Source: Neorhizobium sp. UBA7851 (GTDB taxonomy: Bacteria; Pseudomonadota; Alphaproteobacteria; Rhizobiales; Rhizobiaceae). Taken from it: 64,000 nt of DNA. Within the stretch, counting starts at the first letter, position 1, and each line of letters begins with the position of its first letter. Positions 17,320 to 28,728 of the stretch are shown here, piece after piece. Location: contig DLSX01000130.1 in the NCBI GenBank assembly GCA_002500765.1, forward strand, positions 654 to 64,653. Reading direction: 5' to 3'. Position numbers and translations under genes: made by a program. A model generated the notes under the pieces. That model did no database searches. It was not told the DNA's origin and was given only the letters and a program-made list of their open reading frames with translations.

Positions 17320-20300
17320 ATGAACACGCGCCCGCAATTCGCTTCCCGCATTTCGCTCACCGACCTGCCGCCACAGATCTACTATGTCCATCCGCTGGCG
17401 TTGCGCGGCATCGACGCTTGGCGAGAGGTTTTCGCCCATGCCCGCGATCTCGGTTTCGATACGGTGCTTTCCGGTCCGATTTACGAGCGCGGTGCGGGTG
17501 CGAGCATATTCACGAGCCGGGATTTCAACCGAACGGACCCGTCCCTCGGCCTTGCTGCCGATCCCGCCGAGGCAATCGCTGCCCTCGTTTCGGCGGCGAA
17601 GAAGCATGAACTGAAATTCATGCTCGATCTCGTCATCGACCAGATTGCCGCCGACCGCGAACACGCCCCGCCCGTCGCCGCCGATCCACGGCTGAAGCCG
17701 CAGCAGGTAGGCGCTCGGACCATCGATTTTCTCGCCGAGACACGACAGCTGCAGGGTTGGCGCGAGCGGCTTATCTCACTGGCAGAGATCGGCGTCGCCG
17801 GGTTCCGCTGCATCGGCATCGGCCGGGTGGCACCGGAAGCTTGGCATAATCTCATCGCTCTTGCCCGCCGCTCAAAACCAGAGACGATTTTCGTCGCCTG
17901 GACGCCGGGAAGTGCCTTTGCCGACCGCAAGGCGCTTTCCGGCACCGGCATGGATGGCAGTTTCTCCTCGCTTGCATGGTGGGACATGGAAGAACGCTGG
18001 ATCATGGACGAATACCAGATCCAGCGTGATCTCGGTTACCAGATCGCCTTTCCCGAAGCGCCGTTCGGCAAGCGCATTGCCCATGGGACCGATGGCTGCG
18101 AGGTTCTTAAGCGCAAGGCAGTGCGGGCGCTGAAACTCGCCTCGACCTTTACCAGCGGATTGATGATCCCGATGGGGTTCGAATATGGCGTGTCCCTACC
18201 GCTCGATCCGCTGCATGGAGACGGTTCCGGCCTTCGGAGCCTGAAGGATCAGGGCGCTTACGACCTTTCCGCCGAAATCCGCGAGATCAACGGCACGCCG
18301 AACAAGACGGCAGCCGGTTTTGCACGGCGACCGCTGAAACTCGTTTCGGCGAGCCAGGGGCCGGTGGTCGGACTTTTCCAGACCGATGAGGAAGACAGCC
18401 GCGCTTCGGAAAAGATGCGCGTCGTGCTTCTGAACCGGGATCTCCGCAAGACCGCTCCTGCACCTTTCAACGTATTGCGCGAGGCGGCCTCCCCTTTCCT
18501 GCCGCTGGTGGCACTGGAAGATGAGGCGGAGGTGTTCGACGCAAGGCTGAAGCTGAAGCCCGGCGAGATTCGCATTTTCGAGGGCTATGTTTCCGAACCG
18601 ATCGTCGATGCCGTGCCTGTACCGAGCGCCAATGATGCCGCCGCCACGCCGCGGCTGGCGATCGAAAAGATCACACCAACGGTGGATGAAGGCCGGTTCG
18701 TGGTGAAGCGGGTCGTCGGCGAGATGCTGAAGGTCGAGGCAGACATTTTCAGCGATGGACATGATCCGCTCGCAGCTGCCCTCGTCTACCGTTGCGCCGA
18801 TGACGAAGACTGGCAGGAAGTGCCGATGCAATTGGTGCTCAACGATCGTTGGCAGGCGGAGTTTCCGCTGAAGCGCATGGGTCGGCACGAGTTTGCCATC
18901 GAGGGCTGGAAGAACCCGTTCCAGATCTTTCGCTACGAGTTCACCAAGAAGCATGAAGCCGGGCTGGATCTGCGACTGGAGATACAGGAAGGCATAAATC
19001 TGGTGCTCGATGCGTTGGATCATGCTTCCGGCGAGCTGAAGCCGAGATTGCAAAAGCTTTTCGACCAGCTGACGGCGGAGCAGGACAAGCAGCGGACCCA
19101 GACCCTGCTTCTGCCCGAGACCGCCGAGCTTATGGCGACGGCCGATCGACGGCCGCATCGGGTGCGCTCAAAGGTCATCCCGGTGGATGCTGAGCGGACG
19201 GCGGCGGCCTTTGCCAGCTGGTACCAGATCTTTCCGCGCTCGCAGAGCGGCGATCCGAACCGGCACGGCACGTTCGACGATGTCATCGCTCGGCTTCCGG
19301 CCATCCGCGAGATGGGCTTCGACGTGCTTTATTTCCCGCCGATCCACCCGATCGGAAGCACGAACCGCAAGGGCAAGAACAACACTTTGACACCCGGCCC
19401 GACCGATCCGGGCAGTCCTTATGCGATCGGCTCGCCGGATGGCGGGCATGCCGACATCCATCCCGAACTCGGCACGTTCGAGGATTTTCGCCGGCTGGTG
19501 GATGCGGCAGAAGAGCATGGACTCGAGATCGCGCTCGATCTCGCCATCCAGGCGTCGCCCGACCATCCATGGCTGAAGTCGCATCCCGGCTGGTTCGACT
19601 GGCGGCCGGACGGGACGATCCGCTACGCGGAAAACCCGCCGAAGAAATACGAGGACATCGTGAATGTCGATTTCTATGCCTGCGAGGCCGTGCCTTCGCT
19701 GTGGGTGGAGCTGCGCGATGTCGTGCAGAAATGGGTTGATAATGGGGTAAAACTGTTCCGCGTCGACAACCCGCATACCAAGCCGTTTCCGTTCTGGGAG
19801 TGGATGATCGCCGATATCCGCGCGCGGCATCCGGATGTGGTGTTCCTGTCGGAGGCTTTCACCAAACCGAAGGTGATGTACCGGCTCGCCAAGGTCGGAT
19901 TCTCGCAATCCTATACCTATTTCACCTGGCGCAACGCCAAGTGGGAACTCGAAGAGTATATGCGCGAGATCACCACGGAAGAGCCCAAGGAATTCTTCAG
20001 GCCGCATTTCTTCGTCAACACCCACGACATCAATCCGGATTTTCTGCAGAACGCGCCGCGCCCGGCCTATCTGATCCGGGCCGCACTTGCCGCCACGCTG
20101 TCTGGCCTCTGGGGTGTCTATAACGGTTTCGAACTCTGCGAGGGCCGGCCCGACGCCAAGCGCAAGGAATATGCGGATTCGGAGAAATACGAAATCCGCG
20201 CCTGGGATTATGACCGGCCCGGTAACATCAAGGGCGAAATCGCGCTTCTGAACCGCATCCGCCGCGAGAACCCGGCGCTGCATTCGCATCTCGGCCTACA

Positions 20301-20574
20301 GCTTCTGACGGCCTGGAACGACAATATCATGTTCTTCGAGAAGGCGAGCGCGGGGCGCGAAAACGTGCTGCTGATCGCCGTCAATCTCGACCCTTACAAT
20401 GCGCATGAAGCGGATGTCGAAATTCCGCTCTGGTCGTCGAACCTTCCCGACCACGCATCGCTTCAACTGGAAGATCTGATCGCCGGCAACCGGTTCACCT
20501 GGACAGGAAAGATCCAGCGCCTGCGGCTCGACCCGCAGGCAGGACTGCCGTTCGCCATATGGCGTGTCAGATAA
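17320..20574 (+). CDS. glgE: Alpha-1,4-glucan:maltose-1-phosphate maltosyltransferase GlgE (extended form)
   Basis: This 1084-residue enzyme transfers maltose from maltose-1-phosphate onto alpha-glucan. The GlgE part fills the C-terminal 660 or so residues: a linker and N-domain (about 440-620), then a GH13 catalytic barrel. The nucleophile Asp is in FRVDNPHTKP (about residue 816) and the acid/base Glu in FLSEAFTKPKVM (about 845). Residues 1-420 are an extra region with amylase-like strands (GFDTVLSGPIYERG, FMLDLVIDQIA, GFRCIGIGRV) but without obvious catalytic carboxylates in those motifs. I chose the ATG at 17320; a GTG at 17275 lacks a ribosome binding site. It is the first gene of glgE-treS-glgB. 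Confidence 0.9.
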   Translation: MNTRPQFASRISLTDLPPQIYYVHPLALRGIDAWREVFAHARDLGFDTVLSGPIYERGAGASIFTSRDFNRTDPSLGLAADPAEAIAALVSAAKKHELKFMLDLVIDQIAADREHAPPVAADPRLKPQQVGARTIDFLAETRQLQGWRERLISLAEIGVAGFRCIGIGRVAPEAWHNLIALARRSKPETIFVAWTPGSAFADRKALSGTGMDGSFSSLAWWDMEERWIMDEYQIQRDLGYQIAFPEAPFGKRIAHGTDGCEVLKRKAVRALKLASTFTSGLMIPMGFEYGVSLPLDPLHGDGSGLRSLKDQGAYDLSAEIREINGTPNKTAAGFARRPLKLVSASQGPVVGLFQTDEEDSRASEKMRVVLLNRDLRKTAPAPFNVLREAASPFLPLVALEDEAEVFDARLKLKPGEIRIFEGYVSEPIVDAVPVPSANDAAATPRLAIEKITPTVDEGRFVVKRVVGEMLKVEADIFSDGHDPLAAALVYRCADDEDWQEVPMQLVLNDRWQAEFPLKRMGRHEFAIEGWKNPFQIFRYEFTKKHEAGLDLRLEIQEGINLVLDALDHASGELKPRLQKLFDQLTAEQDKQRTQTLLLPETAELMATADRRPHRVRSKVIPVDAERTAAAFASWYQIFPRSQSGDPNRHGTFDDVIARLPAIREMGFDVLYFPPIHPIGSTNRKGKNNTLTPGPTDPGSPYAIGSPDGGHADIHPELGTFEDFRRLVDAAEEHGLEIALDLAIQASPDHPWLKSHPGWFDWRPDGTIRYAENPPKKYEDIVNVDFYACEAVPSLWVELRDVVQKWVDNGVKLFRVDNPHTKPFPFWEWMIADIRARHPDVVFLSEAFTKPKVMYRLAKVGFSQSYTYFTWRNAKWELEEYMREITTEEPKEFFRPHFFVNTHDINPDFLQNAPRPAYLIRAALAATLSGLWGVYNGFELCEGRPDAKRKEYADSEKYEIRAWDYDRPGNIKGEIALLNRIRRENPALHSHLGLQLLTAWNDNIMFFEKASAGRENVLLIAVNLDPYNAHEADVEIPLWSSNLPDHASLQLEDLIAGNRFTWTGKIQRLRLDPQAGLPFAIWRVR

Positions 20575-20588
20575 GGGAGGAATGCGCC

Positions 20589-23500
20589 GTGGATTTCATG
20601 ACCAACAGCATGACGGATGCGATGGGCCAGCAGTCACAGGGTGACGATCCATTGTGGTACAAGGATGCGATCATTTACCAGCTGCATGTGAAGTCGTTTC
20701 ACGACAGCAACGGCGACGGGATCGGCGACTTCAAGGGGCTCACAGAGAAGCTCGATCATATCGCTTCCCTCGGCGCCAATGCGATCTGGCTCCTGCCTTT
20801 CTTCCCCTCCCCTCGGCGTGATGACGGTTACGACATCGCCGATTACGGCAATGTCAGCCCGGACTACGGCACGATGGAGGATTTTCGGGCCTTCGTGGAT
20901 GCAGCCCATGAACGCGGCATTCGGGTGATCATCGAGCTCGTCATCAATCACACATCAGACCAGCATCCATGGTTTCAGCGGGCACGTCATGCGCCGGAAG
21001 GATCGCCGGAGCGGGATTTCTATGTCTGGTCCGATACTGACCAGAAGTTTCCCGAAACGCGCATCATCTTCCTCGATACGGAAAAATCGAACTGGACCTG
21101 GGATCCGGTCGCCGGCGCCTATTACTGGCACCGCTTCTATTCGCACCAGCCGGACCTCAACTTCGACAATCCGCAGGTACTGGAGGAATTGCTGAAGGTG
21201 ATGCGTTATTGGGCTGATACCGGGATCGACGGTTTCCGGCTCGATGCCATTCCTTATCTGATCGAGCGCGAGGGCACGAATAACGAGAACCTGCCCGAGA
21301 CCCACGACATCCTGAAGCAGATCCGCGCGGCGCTCGACGAAAGCCATCCCGGCAAGATGCTCTTGGCCGAAGCCAATCAATGGCCGGAGGATACGCGGGA
21401 ATATTTCGGCGATGGCGACGAATGCAACATGGCGTTCCATTTCCCGCTGATGCCGCGCATGTATATGGCGATCGCCAAGGAAGACCGGTTCCCGATCACC
21501 GACATCATGCGCCAGACGCCGGAAATTCCGGACAATTGCCAATGGGCGATCTTCCTTCGCAACCATGACGAGCTGACGCTGGAAATGGTGACCGACGAGG
21601 AACGCGACTACTTGTGGAACACCTATGCCGCGGACCGACGTGCGCGCATCAATCTCGGCATTCGCCGACGTCTTGCGCCGCTGATGGAACGCGACCGGCG
21701 GCGCATCGAGCTGATGAACGCCCTGCTCCTCTCCATGCCCGGCACGCCGGTTCTCTATTACGGCGACGAGATCGGCATGGGAGACAATATCTATCTCGGC
21801 GACCGGGATGGTGTGCGGACCCCGATGCAGTGGTCGCCGGACCGCAATGGCGGCTTTTCCAAGGGTGATCCGGCGCGCCTTGTGCTGCCGCCGGTGATGG
21901 ACCCGCTTTATGGATATGAGGCTGTCAATGTCGAGGCGCAGGGGGCGGATGCGCACTCGCTGCTCAACTGGACCCGCCGCATGCTGGCGCTGCGCAACCG
22001 CCACCCGGCCTTCGGGCGCGGCTCGCTGAAATTCCTCACACCCGGCAACCGCAAGATCATGGCCTACCTGCGTCAGCATGAGGGAGAGACGATCCTCTGC
22101 GTAGCCAATCTTTCGCGCCTGCCGCAGGCGGTGGAACTGGATCTATCCAAGTTCGAGGGCTCCGTGCCGATCGAACTTACCGGCATGTCGCCCTTCCCGC
22201 CGATCGGGCAATTGACCTATCTGCTGACGCTTCCACCCTACGGATTTTTCTGGTTCCAGCTGGAGGCCGATTCAGATGGTCCGAGCTGGCGCAAGGCGCC
22301 GCCGGAACAGGTACAGGACATGGTGACCATGGTGGTTCGGCGCGACCTGCAGGAATTGCTCGACCAGCCGAAGCTTTCCGACACGATGTCCAACGAGGTC
22401 TTGCCGGGCTATCTGACCATGCGGCGCTGGTTCGGCTCGAAGGGGCAGATCCTCAACCATGCTTCGCTGATTTCGGCAACGCCGCTGCCGTTTGCCAACA
22501 ATATCCTGCTTGGCGAATTGGAGGCCGATATCGCCGGGCGGATGGACAGCTATCTTCTGCCGCTTGCTGTTTCCTGGGACGACAGTTTTCCGACAGCACT
22601 TGCGCAGCAGCTGGCAATGGCGCGCTTGCGGCAAGGCCGCCGCGTCGGGTTCCTGACCGACGGTTTTGCGCATGAAAGTTTCGCACGGGCGATCCTGCGC
22701 GGACTGTCCGAGCGGGCCTCGATTTCCGGCCGCACCGGATCACTGGATTTCATCGGTACGGATCATCTCGACAAGCTGGAGATCTCCGACGACCTGCCGG
22801 TTCATTGGTTATCCGCGGAACAGTCCAACAGCTCGTTGATCGTCGGCGATCTGGCGATGGTAAAGCTGATCCGCCACATCTTCCCGGGCATCCATCCGGA
22901 GGTGGAAATGACCCGTCATCTCACCAGGATCGGCTATCGGAACACCGCGCAACTGCTTGGCGAGGTGACGCGAACCGGGCCTGACGGCACGCTTCATACG
23001 CTGATCATCGTGCAGAAGGCGATCCGCAACCAGGGGGATGCCTGGAACTGGATGCTCAGCAATCTACGCCGCTCCATCGATGAGATCGTGGTGACCGGGA
23101 TCGACGGCAGTGCTGCGGATGAGCATTTCAAGCCGCTGGTCGACTTTGCTGCCACGATCGGCACAAGGCTCGGCGAGCTGCATGTGGCGCTGGCAGAAAA
23201 CACCGATGACGAGGCCTTTAAGCCGGAATGGGGCACGAAGGAGGATGTTGCAGCGGCCCGCCGCGCGGTTGCCGATCAGATCAGCCAGAGCCTTACCATT
23301 CTGGAAGGTACGGTCGACGGGCTGGAAGGAGAGCTTGCCGAAATCGCCAGGTCGCTGATCGCCCGCCGCGATGAACTGACCGCACTTGCCGGACGGTTGA
23401 CGGAAGCGACCGGTGGCACGCTGAAAACGCGCCATCACGGCGACTTCCATCTCGGCCAGATCCTGGTTGCCGAAAGCGATGCCTATATTATCGATTTCGA

Positions 23501-23897
23501 GGGCGAGCCGACAAAGACGCTGGCAGATCGCAGGGCCAAGACCAACCCGTTGCGCGATGTCGCCGGGCTGTTGCGCTCGCTCAGCTATCTTGCCGCCGCA
23601 GCCGACATGGACAGGGAAGTGGTGAGCGAGGTGGACCACATTCGCCACCGCCAGCTGATTACTCGCTTCATCGAACTGGCCGAACCGGCTTTCCTCAGCG
23701 CCTATTTCACCGCGGTCGAGAAATCCGATGCACTGATGCAATCGAACCAGAACCGCGACCGGGTGCTCGATCTCTTCCTGCTCGAAAAGGCCGCTTATGA
23801 AGTGGTTTACGAAGTCCGCAGCCGGCCGCACTGGCTGCCGCTCCCGCTTGCCGGTTTTTCGGCGATCGCCTCCCGTCTTTTGGAGACTGACCGATGA
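20589..23897 (+). CDS. treS: Trehalose synthase fused to maltokinase (TreS-Mak)
   Basis: This 1102-residue fusion has two activities. Residues about 25-560 form a GH13 trehalose synthase that interconverts trehalose and maltose ([33 protein letters not shown] with the nucleophile Asp, and [11 protein letters not shown] with the acid Glu). Residues about 610-1095 form a maltokinase ([10 protein letters not shown], catalytic [10 protein letters not shown] near residue 950, then IIDFEGEP) that makes maltose-1-phosphate, the substrate of GlgE. The GTG at 20589 has GGGAGG at 20575-20580, right after the glgE stop. The stop overlaps the glgB start by 4 bp, so the genes are translationally coupled. 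Confidence 0.93.
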   Translation: MDFMTNSMTDAMGQQSQGDDPLWYKDAIIYQLHVKSFHDSNGDGIGDFKGLTEKLDHIASLGANAIWLLPFFPSPRRDDGYDIADYGNVSPDYGTMEDFRAFVDAAHERGIRVIIELVINHTSDQHPWFQRARHAPEGSPERDFYVWSDTDQKFPETRIIFLDTEKSNWTWDPVAGAYYWHRFYSHQPDLNFDNPQVLEELLKVMRYWADTGIDGFRLDAIPYLIEREGTNNENLPETHDILKQIRAALDESHPGKMLLAEANQWPEDTREYFGDGDECNMAFHFPLMPRMYMAIAKEDRFPITDIMRQTPEIPDNCQWAIFLRNHDELTLEMVTDEERDYLWNTYAADRRARINLGIRRRLAPLMERDRRRIELMNALLLSMPGTPVLYYGDEIGMGDNIYLGDRDGVRTPMQWSPDRNGGFSKGDPARLVLPPVMDPLYGYEAVNVEAQGADAHSLLNWTRRMLALRNRHPAFGRGSLKFLTPGNRKIMAYLRQHEGETILCVANLSRLPQAVELDLSKFEGSVPIELTGMSPFPPIGQLTYLLTLPPYGFFWFQLEADSDGPSWRKAPPEQVQDMVTMVVRRDLQELLDQPKLSDTMSNEVLPGYLTMRRWFGSKGQILNHASLISATPLPFANNILLGELEADIAGRMDSYLLPLAVSWDDSFPTALAQQLAMARLRQGRRVGFLTDGFAHESFARAILRGLSERASISGRTGSLDFIGTDHLDKLEISDDLPVHWLSAEQSNSSLIVGDLAMVKLIRHIFPGIHPEVEMTRHLTRIGYRNTAQLLGEVTRTGPDGTLHTLIIVQKAIRNQGDAWNWMLSNLRRSIDEIVVTGIDGSAADEHFKPLVDFAATIGTRLGELHVALAENTDDEAFKPEWGTKEDVAAARRAVADQISQSLTILEGTVDGLEGELAEIARSLIARRDELTALAGRLTEATGGTLKTRHHGDFHLGQILVAESDAYIIDFEGEPTKTLADRRAKTNPLRDVAGLLRSLSYLAAAADMDREVVSEVDHIRHRQLITRFIELAEPAFLSAYFTAVEKSDALMQSNQNRDRVLDLFLLEKAAYEVVYEVRSRPHWLPLPLAGFSAIASRLLETDR

Positions 23898-26101
23898 GAT
23901 ATGAACGCGCAGACCTGATGACCGGCATGGTGCAGGAAGGCCTGCAGGCCTTGGCCGAAGGACGGCATGGCGACCCCTTCTCCATTCTCGGGCAGCACCA
24001 GTATGGCGAGCTGACCGTGGTCAGAGCGCTGTTGCCCGGCGCGCTGTCAGTCTCGGTGATCGAAAGCGAAACCGGACGGGTGATGGCGGAGCTGGAGCCG
24101 ATCCATGAAGTCGGCATTTTTGCCGGTCTTGTCGGCAGCCCTGCGCCCTATAAGCTACGGATCGAATGGCCGGATGCGGTGCAGGAGACGGAAGACTCCT
24201 ATTCCTTCCCGCCGCTGCTCGGCGATCTCGATCTACATCTGATCAGCCAGGGCACGCATTACGAACTCGGCCGCACACTCGGGGCGATCCCATTGGAGAT
24301 GGACGGCATTTCGGGCGTGCGATTTTCCGTCTGGGCGCCGAATGCGCGGCGGGTTTCGGTGGTCGGCGATTTCAATGCCTGGGATGGACGGCGCAACCCG
24401 ATGCGGCTGCGGCCGCAGGCGGGAATATGGGAGCTTTTCATTCCCCGCCTCACCCATGGCGAACGCTACAAGTTCGAGCTTCTGGATACGCATGGCAATC
24501 TCCTGCCGCAGCGCGCCGACCCGGTGGCGCGGTCCTCGGAGGCGGCCCCGTCAACCGCCTCGATCATCGCCTCGTCAAAACCGTTCCGCTGGAATGATGG
24601 CGACTGGATGGAAGCACAGGCAAAAGACCGTAACCGCGACGGCGCGATGTCGGTTTATGAAGTGCATCTCGGCTCGTGGGTGAGGATTTCCGAAGAAGGC
24701 AACCGGTCACTCGACTGGGTGGAACTCAGCCAACGGCTTGTGCCTTATGTGAAGTCTCTCGGCTTTACCCATATCGAAATGCTGCCGATCATGGAGCATC
24801 CGTTCGGCGGCTCCTGGGGTTATCAGCCGCTCGGCCTGTTTGCGCCTACCGGGCGCTACGGCACGCCGGAGGACTTTGCCTATTTCGTCGACCGCTGTCA
24901 TCAGGCCGGGATCGGCGTCATCCTCGACTGGGTGCCGGCGCATTTTCCGACGGATGTCTGGGGTCTGGCGCGTTTCGACGGGACAGCGCTTTATGAACAT
25001 GCCGATCCGCGCGAAGGTTTCCACAAGGACTGGAACACGCTGATCTACAATCTCGGCCGCAACGAGGTAAAAGGTTTCCTGATCGCCTCTGCGCTCGAAT
25101 GGCTCGAGCATTTCCATATTGATGCGCTGCGTGTCGATGCGGTCGCCTCGATGCTCTATCGCGACTACAGCCGCAATGAAGGCGAATGGATCCCCAACCA
25201 GTATGGCGGGCGGGAGAACCTCGAATCCGTCGAATTCTTCAAGCATCTGAACAGCATCATCCATGACCGCTGCCCGCATGCCTTCACGGTGGCGGAGGAA
25301 TCGACCGCATGGCCGGGCGTGACGAAGAAGCCGGAAGACGGCGGGCTGGGCTTCGATTTCAAATGGAACATGGGATGGATGCATGACACGCTGCATTACA
25401 TCTCCGACGATCCCCTCTACCGCAAATACCAGCATGGCGGCATGACCTTTGGGATGATCTACGCCTATTCCGAACGTTTCATGCTGCCGATCAGCCATGA
25501 CGAAGTGGTGCATGGCAAGGGCTCGCTGCTCGGCAAAATGCCGGGAGACGCGTGGCAGAAGCTTGCCAATCTGCGGGCCTATTACGGCTTCATGTGGGGC
25601 CATCCCGGCAAGAAACTGCTGTTCATGGGCTGCGAGATCGGTCAGGAGAGCGAATGGAACCATGACGGCTCGGTCGTCTGGGACCTGCTGGACCGGCCCG
25701 AACATGCCGGCATCCAATTCCTGATCCGCGACCTCAATCAGCTCTATTCCGAAGAACCGGCACTGCAATTCAGCGACCTTCACCCAGAAGGTTTCCAATG
25801 GGCCGTGGCCGATGATGCGGAAAACTCCGTTTACGGCATGCTGCGTTCATCACAGGATCGATCGTCGCATATGCTGGTCATGTCGAACATGACGCCTGTG
25901 CCGCGATACGGCTACCGAGTGGGTGTGCCCGATGAAGGCCGCTGGGAAGTGGTACTGAATACCGATGCAGCGATCTATGGCGGAGCCAATTTCGGCCAGA
26001 TGGATGCATGGGCACAACGCTCGCCGGAACACGGCAAGCCGTTCTCGATCGCGCTCGACATGCCACCGCTTTCGACGGTGTTTTTGAAATGGCGGCGGTG
26101 A
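23894..26101 (+). CDS. glgB: 1,4-alpha-glucan branching enzyme GlgB
   Basis: The 735-residue enzyme adds alpha-1,6 branches to the linear glucan made by GlgE. It has the expected N-terminal carbohydrate-binding domains (ASVWAPNA-like motif [20 protein letters not shown] near residue 140), a GH13 barrel with the nucleophile Asp in [15 protein letters not shown] (about 415) and the acid Glu in [12 protein letters not shown] (about 467), and a C-terminal beta domain. Its ATG overlaps the treS stop. With glgE and treS it completes the conversion of trehalose to branched alpha-glucan. Confidence 0.96.
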   Translation: MRYERADLMTGMVQEGLQALAEGRHGDPFSILGQHQYGELTVVRALLPGALSVSVIESETGRVMAELEPIHEVGIFAGLVGSPAPYKLRIEWPDAVQETEDSYSFPPLLGDLDLHLISQGTHYELGRTLGAIPLEMDGISGVRFSVWAPNARRVSVVGDFNAWDGRRNPMRLRPQAGIWELFIPRLTHGERYKFELLDTHGNLLPQRADPVARSSEAAPSTASIIASSKPFRWNDGDWMEAQAKDRNRDGAMSVYEVHLGSWVRISEEGNRSLDWVELSQRLVPYVKSLGFTHIEMLPIMEHPFGGSWGYQPLGLFAPTGRYGTPEDFAYFVDRCHQAGIGVILDWVPAHFPTDVWGLARFDGTALYEHADPREGFHKDWNTLIYNLGRNEVKGFLIASALEWLEHFHIDALRVDAVASMLYRDYSRNEGEWIPNQYGGRENLESVEFFKHLNSIIHDRCPHAFTVAEESTAWPGVTKKPEDGGLGFDFKWNMGWMHDTLHYISDDPLYRKYQHGGMTFGMIYAYSERFMLPISHDEVVHGKGSLLGKMPGDAWQKLANLRAYYGFMWGHPGKKLLFMGCEIGQESEWNHDGSVVWDLLDRPEHAGIQFLIRDLNQLYSEEPALQFSDLHPEGFQWAVADDAENSVYGMLRSSQDRSSHMLVMSNMTPVPRYGYRVGVPDEGRWEVVLNTDAAIYGGANFGQMDAWAQRSPEHGKPFSIALDMPPLSTVFLKWRR

Positions 26102-27298
26102 TTATTCGCCCCGCCATCCCTGCTGATAACTGACCTTATCAACGCCCGCGAAACGGCCGACCCGCTGCAGTTCCGCATCCAGCCTTTCCAGTCTGCCAGC
26201 AGATGCCCGAATACCCTTTTCCAGCCAGAGGCGCTTGACGTCGAGCACGCCTGCCTTGCGGTCGGCCTTCATGTCGATGCGGCCGATCATCCGGTCGCCT
26301 TCCAAAAGCGGAAAGACGTAATAGCCGTATTGCCGTTTCGGCTCCGGTACAAAAACCTCGATACGGTAGAAGAAGTTGAACAGACGTTCGGCCCGATCGC
26401 GGTTGCGTAACAGTGGATCGAACGGGCTCAGGACGCGGATTCGGGCCGGTGGTTCGGGGATGATGCCGAGGTTTTCGGGAAAGCCCGGCAGCGCGAAGGA
26501 GGCGCGCGGCTTGCTGCCGTCGGCGGTGCCGATCAGTACCTCGACCAGCTCGTTTCGATGCGCCACCACCCAGTCTCGCGCCTCAATCGGCGTGACGATA
26601 TCCCAGAAGGCGGCGATCTCGCCGGATGTGGCAAATCCCAGACGCTTCAGCGCGCTGCGGCAGGCCCAGTCGACAAATGCGTCGTGTTCGACTTCCGGTT
26701 CATGGTGATGGGACGCGATGACCCGTTCCGTCAGGTCGTAGATTTTTTGGAAATTCACCCGGCCGGAAATTGCCAGCTTGCCGGTGTGCCAGTGATATTC
26801 AAGCGCGCTCTTGTTCGGATGCCAGTTCCACCAGCCGCCGGACTTGTGGTATTCCACCTTCATGTCGCGGGACATGATCGCGCCGTTTTCCGTTATGTGC
26901 CGGAGCGTTTCCTCAAAGGTGCTATCAAACCCCTCACCCTGCCACTTGCGCCAGCGTTCGGCAAGGACCGGCCCACGGCGGCGAAAACGGTGTTTCCAAT
27001 AGCGAAACAGCCGCGCCGGGATGATCGAGGCATCATGCGTCCAGTGCTCGAAAAGCTCACCGTCCTTTTCCAGAAGCGCCGTCAGATGCTCGCGCCTGTA
27101 GGTCTGGTTTCGGGAAAACAGGATCATGTGATGGGCGCGCTCGACAGTGGCGATGCTGTCCACCTGGACGAAGCCAAGATCGTCGATGAGCTGCAGCAGG
27201 CCGGCCTTGGGCAGCGCGCGGCCGGGCGGAGCGGAAAGCTGTTGCCGCTCCAGGAAGATTCTTCGCGCCTGCTCGTTCGGAATCAAGATAGCCATGCG
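26102..27298 (-). CDS. Winged-helix AlkZ/YcaQ-like DNA glycosylase family protein
   Basis: This 398-residue protein resembles the HTH_42/YcaQ family, whose characterised members (AlkZ, YcaQ) unhook interstrand DNA crosslinks by excising alkylated bases. Typical features are the N-terminal segment with LIDDLGFVQVDSIATVERAHHMILFSR interrupted only by family-typical spacing, LFEHWTHDASIIP near residue 80, and LSPFDPLLRNRDRAERLFNF near residue 290. I chose the Met at 27298, where family similarity starts, although the frame reaches 27331. Its stop abuts that of glgB in convergent orientation. The DNA repair role is inferred from the family. Confidence 0.8.
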   Translation of the reverse strand, partial: RMAILIPNEQARRIFLERQQLSAPPGRALPKAGLLQLIDDLGFVQVDSIATVERAHHMILFSRNQTYRREHLTALLEKDGELFEHWTHDASIIPARLFRYWKHRFRRRGPVLAERWRKWQGEGFDSTFEETLRHITENGAIMSRDMKVEYHKSGGWWNWHPNKSALEYHWHTGKLAISGRVNFQKIYDLTERVIASHHHEPEVEHDAFVDWACRSALKRLGFATSGEIAAFWDIVTPIEARDWVVAHRNELVEVLIGTADGSKPRASFALPGFPENLGIIPEPPARIRVLSPFDPLLRNRDRAERLFNFFYRIEVFVPEPKRQYGYYVFPLLEGDRMIGRIDMKADRKAGVLDVKRLWLEKGIRASAGRLERLDAELQRVGRFAGVDKVSYQQGWRGE

Positions 27299-27404
27299 CT
27301 TGAGACTAGGTCGTCGACACAACCTTTGCAATGTTCTTTTTTTGTTCCGAATTCCTTTGTCGGGAGCACCGGTTTATAGACGCGAAGGCATTTGAGGATC
27401 TGGT

Positions 27405-28091
27405 TTGGATATTCACTTTGAAAAGGTCGAGGTTCGTTTCGAAGGCCGTACGGTCATCCATCCGCTCGACCTGAACTTGAGCGGACGGCGGATCGGCATT
27501 ATCGGACTGAACGGATCCGGCAAGACGACGCTCGCGCGGATGATCAACGGGCTGGTCAAGCCATCCTCCGGTCGGGTCATAGTCAACGGTTTCGATACGG
27601 TCGCGCAGGAAGACGAGGCCCGCGGGCAGAGCGGCTTCATCTTCCAGAACCCGCAAAACCAGATCATCCTGCCGCTGCTGCGCGAGGATATCGCGCTGGG
27701 TCTCAAATCGCGGAAACTCTCGAAGGACACAGTGGCGGCGGCAGTCGATGCCGTGCTGGATCGCTTCGGCATCCGTCATCTCGGCGACCGGCGCGCGCAC
27801 GAGCTTTCCGGCGGCGAATTGCAGCTGGCGGCGCTGGCCTCAGTGCTGGTCACCGAGCCTAAAATCCTGGTGATGGACGAGCCGACCAACCAGCTCGACA
27901 TCAAGAACCGAAACCTTGTGGAAAAGACCATCTGGACACTCCCGGAGGATGTCATCGTCATCAGCCACGATCTCGATCTCGTGGCCGGTCTGGACCGTGT
28001 TCTTCTGGTTCATGAAGGCAGGATCGCCGCCGATGGGGAACCCGCTGCGGTCATCGGCGAATATCGGGCGATGCACGGAGTATCAGCGTAA
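27405..28091 (+). CDS. bioM: Biotin ECF transporter ATPase BioM
   Basis: The 228-residue ABC ATPase has Walker A (GLNGSGKTT), Q-loop, signature LSGGELQLAAL and Walker B (ILVMDEPTNQLD) in order. Together with bioN and bioY it forms an energy-coupling-factor transporter for biotin uptake, an arrangement known from rhizobia. The start is a TTG at 27405 with GAGGA upstream; the first residues (DIHFEKVEVRF) fit the family. The stop TAA overlaps the bioN ATG by one base. Confidence 0.9.
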   Translation: MDIHFEKVEVRFEGRTVIHPLDLNLSGRRIGIIGLNGSGKTTLARMINGLVKPSSGRVIVNGFDTVAQEDEARGQSGFIFQNPQNQIILPLLREDIALGLKSRKLSKDTVAAAVDAVLDRFGIRHLGDRRAHELSGGELQLAALASVLVTEPKILVMDEPTNQLDIKNRNLVEKTIWTLPEDVIVISHDLDLVAGLDRVLLVHEGRIAADGEPAAVIGEYRAMHGVSA

Positions 28092-28696
28092 TGCGCTCGC
28101 TGCATATCGATGGCGACAGCATGCTTCACCGCATGCCTGCGGGCTTGAAGCTCGCTTCGCTGTCGGTGATCAGCCTGGCTCTCTTCACGATCAATCATCC
28201 CGTCGTGCTCGCCATAGCGGCGTTTGTCGGCCTTGCCTGCCATGCCTTGCTGCGAATAAGTGCTGCAGAAATCTGGCGCCGGATGCGCCCTTTTGTGTTG
28301 ATCGTTGTCGTCGTAGCCCTGTTCACCGGGGTTTTCAGCGGCGTCACCGAAGGTCTTGTCGCGCTTTTCCGGTTGGCTGCCCTGGCGCTGTTCGCCAGCC
28401 TCGTCACCGCGACAACCACGACCGGAGATTTCATCGACGTAATCACCAAGGCGGCAATGCCGCTCGAGCGCCTTGGTTTGCTGAAGGCATCGGATGTCGG
28501 CCTTTCGATCGGCCTCGTCATCCGTTTTGTCCCGGAAATCCTCAGCCGCTACGAGGTGATCCGCGACGCGCATTACGCCCGCGGATTGAAACCCCGTCCG
28601 CTTTCCATCATCGTCCCCCTTATCATCACGACGCTTCGCAGCGCCGACGAGATTGCCGCGGCCATTGACGCCCGCGGCATCCGCAGTCAGAAGTGA
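28091..28696 (+). CDS. bioN: Biotin ECF transporter transmembrane protein BioN
   Basis: The 201-residue protein has several hydrophobic helices and the two Ala-Arg-Gly signatures of EcfT proteins (YARGLKPRP and AIDARGIRS) near the C-terminus, which couple to the ATPase BioM. It sits between bioM (1-bp overlap) and bioY, so the complete transporter is encoded in one operon. Confidence 0.9.
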   Translation: MRSLHIDGDSMLHRMPAGLKLASLSVISLALFTINHPVVLAIAAFVGLACHALLRISAAEIWRRMRPFVLIVVVVALFTGVFSGVTEGLVALFRLAALALFASLVTATTTTGDFIDVITKAAMPLERLGLLKASDVGLSIGLVIRFVPEILSRYEVIRDAHYARGLKPRPLSIIVPLIITTLRSADEIAAAIDARGIRSQK

Positions 28697-28728
28697 CTAG
28701 AAGGCTCAGCATTAAGGATACAGACACA

